Source: Campylobacterota bacterium (lineage in GTDB: Bacteria > Campylobacterota > Campylobacteria > Campylobacterales > Sulfurovaceae). Taken from it: a DNA stretch of 5,196 nucleotides. Positions 1 to 4,509 of the stretch are shown piece after piece. The translations under genes were made by a program, and so were the position numbers. Location: the NCBI GenBank assembly GCA_011372825.1, contig DSAK01000061.1, positions 1-5,196 of the forward strand, written 5' to 3'. The notes beneath the pieces were generated by a model that was given only the letters and a program-made list of their open reading frames with translations, ran no database searches and had not been told where the DNA came from. Positions within the stretch are counted from its first letter, which is position 1, and each line of letters starts with the position of its first letter.

Positions 1-110
1 GTAGTTTGGATAGTGGTATTGGGTGGAGAATAGCTTGGTTTGAGAGCAAAGACCACTAAAACTAGTAGAGCTAAACTAACAAAAATCTATAACTCTAAAA
101 TATAGCGCAC
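1..110 (-). pseudogene. 5' part of a small membrane-protein gene, interrupted by an in-frame TAG; runs off the left edge
   Basis: I do not recognise this gene. Read on the minus strand from a GTG at 110-108, the frame gives VRYILEL, a TAG stop at 89-87, then IFVSLALLVLVVFALKPS and SYSPPNTTIQT up to the edge. The residues after the stop form a convincing hydrophobic membrane segment followed by a polar Pro/Thr/Asn stretch, as in a single-pass inner-membrane protein. The GTG lies 13 bases after the hisIE stop, so it would be the fourth gene of the operon. There is no ATG, GTG or TTG between the TAG and the hydrophobic core; the first GTG lies inside it. Restoring the frame needs only one substitution, for example TTG (Leu) to TAG. 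Other readings are a non-canonical ATT start right after the TAG, or a chance open stretch. The Shine-Dalgarno sequence before the GTG is weak. Only about 35 codons are visible, so confidence is low. Confidence 0.35.
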
Positions 111-123
111 TTCATGGCCCGTC

Positions 124-792
124 TTATTTTTGCTTGCGACTCTCTTTCTCTGCTATGCCACTCACTCCAAATCTCCTCTCAAGCTCTTGCTTGATACGAT
201 CTGGAGATATCTCTCTACTGCCTAAACCAACAAGTGCGTGATAAAGCAAATCGGCAGCTTCATAGATAACATTCTCATCACCCTCATTCTCGATAGCTTC
301 ACAAAGCTCATTTGCCTCTTCTACTATCTTGGATTTTAATAGCTCTTTGTCCTCAAGGAGTTTTTTTGTCCATGAGTTTGTAGCATCACTATTTTTTCGC
401 TCTAAAATAGTATGATAAAGTGTATCAACTATGCTATAAACAGCTTCTGGAAGTACCTCTTGTTCAAGGATTATCTTGTTTTGAGCAATAGAGGTAAAAA
501 AACAACTCTTGCGTCCCGTATGGCAAGCCACACCGTTTTGATTTACTTTTAGCAGTATAGTATCACCATCACAATCAAGCAGTATATCAACAACCTCTTG
601 GGTGTGTCCTGAACTTTCACCTTTTTTCCAAATACGCTTTTTACTTCGACTATAGTAGTGGGCATATCCACTGCTTTGTGTTAGCCCAAAAGCCTCTTTG
701 TCCATATAAGCTAGCATTAGTACTTCATTGCTATTTGCCTCTTGGGCAATAGCTGGAAGAAGTGGTGTTTTGTCCCAATCTATCTCTATCAA
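124..792 (-). CDS. hisIE: HisIE: phosphoribosyl-AMP cyclohydrolase / phosphoribosyl-ATP pyrophosphatase
   Basis: This bifunctional cytoplasmic enzyme catalyses steps 2 and 3 of histidine biosynthesis. The HisE half hydrolyses PR-ATP to PR-AMP and pyrophosphate, and the HisI half opens the adenine ring to give ProFAR. HisI covers about residues 1-104. It shows EVLMLAYM (23-30), the metal-binding Asp cluster DCDGD (73-77) and the Cys/His motif CHTGRKSCFF (90-99). HisE covers about residues 120-208 and carries the MazG-like EExxE (158-162) and ExxD (178-181) metal motifs. The length of 222 aa is normal for the fusion. The start is a TTG at 792-790. The frame is closed upstream by the stop of the SPFH gene, and MIEIDW matches the usual N-terminus. 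A GGGG at 805-802 is the only Shine-Dalgarno-like sequence, so translation may be coupled to the upstream gene, which ends 3 bases earlier. All key residues are present, so the gene appears functional. Confidence 0.97.
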   Translation of the reverse strand: MIEIDWDKTPLLPAIAQEANSNEVLMLAYMDKEAFGLTQSSGYAHYYSRSKKRIWKKGESSGHTQEVVDILLDCDGDTILLKVNQNGVACHTGRKSCFFTSIAQNKIILEQEVLPEAVYSIVDTLYHTILERKNSDATNSWTKKLLEDKELLKSKIVEEANELCEAIENEGDENVIYEAADLLYHALVGLGSREISPDRIKQELERRFGVSGIAEKESRKQK

Positions 793-795
793 GAC

Positions 796-1893
796 TTATT
801 GCCCCGCTACTGCATTTTGTTGTTTGTTTTTACTATCTACCCATATATTTGGAACAGCTCCGCCAGGGGTTAAGAATATTTGTGCATCTTTGTTTGCTTT
901 GAGCGCTTCGTTAAACTTCATTTGTGCATCAATTTGTCTCAACTCCAAAAGCTCTCTTGTCAATGATTTTGCTACAAGTTCATTTGCATCTGCTTGACCT
1001 TGTGCTTCTATACGATTCTTTTCAGCTACCCCTCGTGCCTCTTCTATCCTTTTGAGTGCCTCTTCGGTTGCTCTCTCTTTTTGAAGCTCTGCTATAGTTA
1101 TCTCTTGTCTCTCGACTTGTACTCTCTCTATTTGTTCTTTGATTCTTTGTGGTAAACCTATATTTCTAAGCTCCACACTCTCAAGCCATACAGGTTTGCC
1201 TCTGAGTGACTCTACTGTCTCTTTGACCCGTTTAGAAATGGCGTTTGCTATATCATTACGCATCTCAGGAAGTTGCTCGGCTGTATATTGTCCGACAACA
1301 TCACGCACCACTTCTCTAACTCGTGTATTGATAATCTTCTCTTCCCATGCTGAACCCCACTCAGCTATAGTAGTTGGAACCACCTCTTCTCTGAGTCTAT
1401 ACTGTACAGCTATATCGATGTGGACTGTCAAACCTCTTCTATCAAGCACTTCAATAGATGGGTTTTTCTTGACACCACCTTCAAATCTCTCACCACTGAT
1501 AGTACCTCTGGAATAATCATCCCCCACAGTATCTCGCTCTGTATTGCTATATACCATAAGTCTTGTTCTTATGTTTACCGGGATAACTGTCTCAAAGATT
1601 GGGATATAAAAGCTAAGCCCTGGCATGAGTGGTTCTGGTGCAAATTTACCCGTTCGCACTTTGATGCCAACCTCACCTGAATTGATGATAGTAAAAGGCT
1701 TCAAAAATAAGAACAATACTACTATAACGCCAGCTACTATAAGCCACTGGATTGACTTGCCTGGTGGATTCATAGGTGGCATTTCAAATCCCCCACCACC
1801 ACGATTACCACCTCCACTATTTCCGCCTTGGTTGTTTTGGTTATCACCACTTGGTTTTCTCTTTTTGAAATAATCATTCATATCTGCAGGCAT
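796..1893 (-). CDS. SPFH/prohibitin-family membrane protein (stomatin/HflK-like)
   Basis: This is a membrane-anchored SPFH protein of 365 aa. Residues 1-46 form a cytoplasmic, very polar leader with a Gly/Asn-rich stretch (about 17-36) and a Pro-rich patch (39-44). A single transmembrane helix follows (about 48-67). The SPFH/band 7 domain runs from about 68 to 250, starting with INSGEVGIKVRTGK and including SIEVLDRRGL and VREVVRDVVGQYTAEQLP. A charged, Ala/Glu-rich coiled coil (about 251-335) precedes a conserved tail, IFLTPGGAVPNIWVD (339-353). SPFH proteins form large ring or cage assemblies in membranes and often act as scaffolds or modulators of FtsH-type proteases. The C. jejuni relative, Cj0268c, has been linked to adhesion and invasion. 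A strong Shine-Dalgarno sequence selects the first Met over Met5. The gene lies 18 bases after ilvE and 3 bases before hisIE, so it is co-transcribed with both. Its biochemical role in this organism cannot be read from the sequence. Confidence 0.95.
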   Translation of the reverse strand: MPADMNDYFKKRKPSGDNQNNQGGNSGGGNRGGGGFEMPPMNPPGKSIQWLIVAGVIVVLFLFLKPFTIINSGEVGIKVRTGKFAPEPLMPGLSFYIPIFETVIPVNIRTRLMVYSNTERDTVGDDYSRGTISGERFEGGVKKNPSIEVLDRRGLTVHIDIAVQYRLREEVVPTTIAEWGSAWEEKIINTRVREVVRDVVGQYTAEQLPEMRNDIANAISKRVKETVESLRGKPVWLESVELRNIGLPQRIKEQIERVQVERQEITIAELQKERATEEALKRIEEARGVAEKNRIEAQGQADANELVAKSLTRELLELRQIDAQMKFNEALKANKDAQIFLTPGGAVPNIWVDSKNKQQNAVAGQ

Positions 1894-1900
1894 TTATGCT

Positions 1901-1906
1901 CTCCTT
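1901..1906 (-). promoter_or_regulatory. Ribosome binding site of the SPFH gene
   Basis: AAGGAG lies 7 bases upstream of the ATG at 1893-1891. It is the best Shine-Dalgarno sequence in the operon. It decides for this ATG over the second in-frame Met (residue 5) and suggests the SPFH protein is translated more strongly than hisIE downstream. Confidence 0.8.
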
Positions 1907-1911
1907 GTTTA

Positions 1912-2827
1912 TTATATATATGTTAGATAATGCTCGTAATCTTTATTTCTTCCAAAAACTATATCAAAATAGGTTGATTGTAGCTTTTGGGTCATCTCTC
2001 CTCTACTGCCACACCCTATCTCTCTAGCATCGATGATTCTTACAGGTGTAATCTCAGCAGCAGTTCCTGTCAAAAATGCCTCATCTGCTACATAAACCTC
2101 TTCGCGACTAATGCGTCTTCGCTCTACTTTTATACCCATATTTGTAGCCATTTCAATAACTGTTTTTTGGGTAATTGACTGTAGGCTATTGTCATTTGGT
2201 GGGGAGATGAGTACCCCATCTTTTACCATAAAAAATGCTGCTCCACTCGCTTCGGCAACATAGCCTTGATCATCAAGCAAAAGTGCCTCTTCATACCCAC
2301 AATCAATTGCTTCAAATTTCGCCATTTGGCTATTGAGATAGTTAGCAGTAGCTTTTGCTTTGCCCATAGCTGAAGTGTTTGAGGGTCTATTCATCGATAC
2401 TATTTTGAGCTTGATACCCTTTTGCATCCCCTCTTCTCCCAAATATGCACCCCACTCCCATGCCGCAATTGCAGCTGTGACTGGAGCCTCTTTGTGGTAA
2501 ACGCCCATGACACCATAACCTAAAAATACAAATGGTCTTATATAGACATTGTCCCCTTGAAACTCATTTTTACGCACAAGCTCGATTTGGGCATTGTTGA
2601 GCTCTTCTACGCTATAAGGCACATCAATAAGTGTCATTTTAGCAGACTCTAAGTCTTTTTGTATGGTCATTTAGGCGAAAAATCGCATACCCCTTCTCTG
2701 TTTTGTATGCTTTTGTCCCCTCTATGACTCCATTGCCATAGTGGATAGTGTGAGATAAGACATGCGTTGTTGCTTCACGCCATGGCTTAAACTCACCATT
2801 CATCCATATATATTTTGCTTCGTTCAT
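1912..2827 (-). pseudogene. ilvE: Branched-chain amino acid aminotransferase, frameshifted as sequenced
   Basis: This fold-type IV PLP enzyme transfers amino groups between glutamate and the keto acids of Leu, Ile and Val. It is split into two overlapping reading frames. The 5' part (2827-2639) encodes MNEAKYIWMNGEF, then HVLSHTIHYGNGVIEGTKAY and FRLNDHTKRL before ending at TAA 2641-2639. The 3' part is in the +1 frame and continues with LESAKMTLIDVPYS, IRPFVFLGYG, the PLP-lysine region KAKATANYLNS, EASGAAFF and TGTAAEITPV to the stop at 1914-1912. Together they cover a full enzyme of about 305 residues. The break is at CTT-AGA-G (2653-2647). Homologues have one residue between RL and ESAK (E. 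coli has RL-H-DSAK), so two lost bases, as in CTTTTAG to CTTAG, fit best. The ATG at 2670 in the second frame has no Shine-Dalgarno sequence, so separate translation is unlikely. The start is ATG 2827 with GGAG 9 bases upstream (2840-2837); a TTG at 2842 is possible but overlaps that site. The intact flanking sequence suggests a very recent lesion or a sequence error. Confidence 0.9.
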
Positions 2828-2861
2828 CGATACATACTCCAAATAGGATAACTTAGGAAGA

Positions 2862-2870
2862 TTTATAATA
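2862..2870 (-). promoter_or_regulatory. Candidate -10 region for the ilvE-SPFH-hisIE operon
   Basis: On the minus strand the AT-rich run TATTATAAA, about 35 bases upstream of the ilvE ATG, contains TATTAT (2870-2865) and TATAAA (2867-2862), both close to a sigma-70 -10 box. No convincing -35 box is visible at the right distance, which is common for Campylobacterota promoters. The position fits a leader of about 30 bases. This is inferred from sequence alone. Confidence 0.4.
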
Positions 2871-2913
2871 TCTAAACAATAGTTAAAAGAGGGTAAGTTA
2901 TTCTATACTATCT

Positions 2914-2930
2914 TAACCCACTATAGGTTA
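2914..2930. promoter_or_regulatory. Small inverted repeat overlapping the aldehyde dehydrogenase -10 box (possible operator)
   Basis: TAACC (2914-2918) and GGTTA (2926-2930) form perfect 5-bp arms around a 7-base centre. The right arm overlaps the TATAAT box at 2929-2934, which is where a repressor site would be expected. The arms are short and the region is AT-rich, so chance is a real possibility. Confidence 0.25.
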
Positions 2931-2934
2931 TAAT
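2929..2934 (+). promoter_or_regulatory. -10 box of the aldehyde dehydrogenase promoter
   Basis: A perfect TATAAT lies 30 bases upstream of the ATG at 2965. It would place the transcription start near 2941 and give a leader of about 24 bases that includes the ribosome binding site. No TTGACA-like -35 box is seen 16-18 bases upstream, in keeping with the weak -35 elements of Campylobacterota. It diverges from the ilvE promoter within the same 137-bp gap. Confidence 0.6.
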
Positions 2935-2936
2935 CG

Positions 2937-2949
2937 ATCTATTATAGAT
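2937..2949. repeat. 13-bp palindrome between the -10 box and the ribosome binding site
   Basis: ATCTAT (2937-2942) and ATAGAT (2944-2949) are perfect 6-bp arms around a single T. The site sits at the predicted transcription start and just upstream of the Shine-Dalgarno sequence of the aldehyde dehydrogenase gene. With a 1-base centre it cannot fold into an RNA hairpin without opening the inner pairs, so a dimeric protein binding site is more natural than an RNA structure. Confidence 0.35.
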
Positions 2950-2952
2950 TTT

Positions 2953-2960
2953 AAAGGGGA
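2953..2960 (+). promoter_or_regulatory. Ribosome binding site of the aldehyde dehydrogenase gene
   Basis: AAAGGGGA ends 4 bases before the ATG at 2965, a clear purine-rich Shine-Dalgarno sequence. It fixes the start at MFGFFGKTKE instead of a later Met. Confidence 0.7.
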
Positions 2961-2964
2961 AAAT

Positions 2965-4410
2965 ATGTTTGGTTTCTTTGGTAAAACAAAAGAGAATTAC
3001 GCAAAATTGTGGTTAGGCTCAACGCCACAAGATAGAGATAAGCATATAGAGCGCCGTAGTCCATACTCACAAGAGATAGTATCTTATGCCCCTGTATGTG
3101 GAGTAGCAGATGCAAAAGAGGCTTTGCAAATAGCCCAACAAGCTACCCAAAAAGCCAAAGAGACTCCACTTCATCAACGCATCGCATGGCTTGAGGATGT
3201 TGCAACAAAACTTGAAGAGAAAAAAGAGCTTTTTGCTAGAGTCCTGACCGATGAAGTAGCAAAACCTATACACTTTTCAAGAACAGAGGTTAGCCGTTGT
3301 GTTGAGACTATCAAGATAACTGCTATGGAGTTAGCAAACCTCAAAGGGGAGACAATCCCCACTGACATAGCCCCAAGTGGCAAAAAAACGCTCTCATGGT
3401 ATCGCCGCGAAAGTGTTGGGGTGGTGGTGTGTATCACACCTTTTAACTTCCCTCTCAATCTCATCGCTCACAAATTGGCTCCTGCGCTTGGAGCTGGTAA
3501 TTGTGTCGTCCTCAAGCCAACACCTGAAGCACCCTTGTGTGCATCGATGTTAGCAGAGCTTTTTATCACTTCACCTTATGCTACCCCTGATGCTTTAAGT
3601 GTAGTCTATGGTGATGCCGAAGTGGGCTCGGAGCTAGTAAGTAGCCCTATCCCTAGAGTCATCAGCTTCACAGGCTCAGTAGGCGTTGGCAAGCTCATCA
3701 CACAAAACGCAGGTATCAAAAAAGTTGCTCTAGAGCTAGGGGGCAACGCTGCTACCTATATAGACGCAAATTGCGACATCCAAACAGCAGCCAAAAGATG
3801 TGCATTTGGTGCATTTTACAACAGCGGTCAAGTGTGCATATCACTTCAGAGGATATATGTCCATGAAGCAATATATGATGATTTTGCAGAAGCGATATCT
3901 ACCCAAACACAAAATCTCAAAGTGGGCGACCCCTACAATGATGATACTTTTATCGGACCACTTATCAACGAAGATGCAAAACATAGAGCAAAAAGCTGGG
4001 TGGCTTCAGCACAAAACGAAGGGGCAAAGATACTAGTAGGAGGCAGTGAGCAAAATGGTATATTCCCCCCTACTGTGATGGCCGATGTTACCGATGAGAT
4101 GAAGATTGTATGCGAAGAGGTTTTTGCCCCTATAGTTAGCTTGGTCAAAGTAGCAAGCTACGAAGAAGCGATAGAGAAGATGAACAACTCCCCTTATGGG
4201 TTGCAGTTTAGTATCTTTACAAACGATTTGAAACTCGCCCAAAGATTTATCGACGATAGCCAATCAGGTGGTGTTGTCATCAATGAGATACCAACGCTTA
4301 GGTTTGATGTGCAACCTTATGGTGGTGTTAAACTCTCAGGGATTGGCACAGAGGGACCAAAATGGGCACTTGAGGAGTTTACACAAATCAAAAGTATCAC
4401 GATATACTAA
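2965..4410 (+). CDS. NAD(P)-dependent aldehyde dehydrogenase, lactaldehyde/GAPN-like branch
   Basis: This soluble enzyme oxidises an aldehyde to the acid through a thiohemiacetal on the catalytic Cys. The 481-residue protein has the usual family length and layout. The NAD(P)-binding fold carries TPFNFPLN with the oxyanion Asn161, VLKPTPEAP with Lys184, and FTGSVGVGK (235-243). The general base is Glu257 in LELGGN. The nucleophile is Cys291 in NSGQVCIS. Glu385 lies in EEVFAP, and the C-terminal arm PYGGVKLSGIGTEGP (451-465) is conserved. All catalytic residues are present. The wording of these motifs, especially GQVCIS and SGIGxEGP with a late KSITIY, most resembles archaeal lactaldehyde dehydrogenase and non-phosphorylating GAPDH-like enzymes, so a small hydroxyaldehyde is a reasonable substrate guess, but the specificity is not proven. 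The gene has its own promoter and ribosome binding site, is divergent from ilvE and is probably monocistronic. Inverted repeats begin within its last codons. The hydrophobic start MFGFF is too short to be a signal peptide. Confidence 0.93.
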   Translation: MFGFFGKTKENYAKLWLGSTPQDRDKHIERRSPYSQEIVSYAPVCGVADAKEALQIAQQATQKAKETPLHQRIAWLEDVATKLEEKKELFARVLTDEVAKPIHFSRTEVSRCVETIKITAMELANLKGETIPTDIAPSGKKTLSWYRRESVGVVVCITPFNFPLNLIAHKLAPALGAGNCVVLKPTPEAPLCASMLAELFITSPYATPDALSVVYGDAEVGSELVSSPIPRVISFTGSVGVGKLITQNAGIKKVALELGGNAATYIDANCDIQTAAKRCAFGAFYNSGQVCISLQRIYVHEAIYDDFAEAISTQTQNLKVGDPYNDDTFIGPLINEDAKHRAKSWVASAQNEGAKILVGGSEQNGIFPPTVMADVTDEMKIVCEEVFAPIVSLVKVASYEEAIEKMNNSPYGLQFSIFTNDLKLAQRFIDDSQSGGVVINEIPTLRFDVQPYGGVKLSGIGTEGPKWALEEFTQIKSITIY

Positions 4411-4485
4411 GTTTTACCATACCAACTCCCCTTTACAAGAAGCATGCAAAACCTATAGCATAGCTTCTTGGCTCTATATCGTGAT
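4396..4485. repeat. 11-bp perfect inverted repeat enclosing a second hairpin at the 3' end of the aldehyde dehydrogenase gene
   Basis: ATCACGATATA (4396-4406, inside the last codons) is the exact reverse complement of TATATCGTGAT (4475-4485). The arms lie 68 bases apart and enclose the stop codon and the hairpin at 4436-4470. GTGAT (4481-4485) is also complementary to a second ATCAC at 4496-4500, so the right arm can pair either upstream or downstream but not both. Confidence 0.6.
4436..4470. terminator. Strong hairpin between convergent genes, probable transcript 3' end
   Basis: CAAGAAGCATGC (4436-4447) pairs with GCAT-A-GCTTCTTG (4458-4470), a 12-bp stem with one bulged A and a 10-base loop. 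The gap is shared by two convergent genes and the stem works on either strand, so a bidirectional 3' end is likely. Neither side is followed directly by a T-run, so it is not a textbook intrinsic terminator and may act to stabilise the RNA 3' end. Confidence 0.5.
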
Positions 4486-4504
4486 GACGACTCAGATCAC
4501 TTTT
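4481..4504 (+). terminator. Weak candidate intrinsic terminator for the aldehyde dehydrogenase gene
   Basis: GTGAT (4481-4485) and ATCAC (4496-4500) form a short stem, extendable by GA/TC with a two-base bulge, followed at once by TTTT (4501-4504). The T-run is where an intrinsic terminator on the plus strand would have it, but the stem is short. It may act together with the stronger hairpin upstream. Confidence 0.35.
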
Positions 4505-4509
4505 AAATC

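Noticed and set aside
1781..1850. Repetitive CCACCA/CCACC-rich stretch as a possible repeat element
   Set aside because: It is simply the antisense of the Gly/Asn codons of the SPFH leader and has no fixed repeat unit.
728..1873. Several plus-strand open frames across the hisIE/SPFH region (for example 728-997, 1139-1516, 1420-1680, 1625-1873)
   Set aside because: They lie antisense to intact, strongly recognised genes, encode low-quality Ser/Cys/Leu-rich or Pro-rich peptides that mirror the sense codons, and lack ribosome binding sites.
2639..2653. Programmed +1 frameshifting as the preferred explanation for ilvE
   Set aside because: The heptamer looks like a known slippery site, but the slip product lacks one conserved-length residue, there is no visible stimulator, and such regulation is not known for this gene. 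A small deletion or sequence error is simpler.
1912..2670. The 3' ilvE frame as an independent short aminotransferase starting at ATG 2670
   Set aside because: No Shine-Dalgarno sequence precedes that ATG, the first residues MTIQKD do not match the family, and the N-terminal domain with the PLP-phosphate Arg is supplied by the upstream frame.
3067..4263. Minus-strand and alternate-frame open stretches inside the aldehyde dehydrogenase gene
   Set aside because: The plus-strand gene is full length with all catalytic motifs. The others are shadows with no family resemblance.
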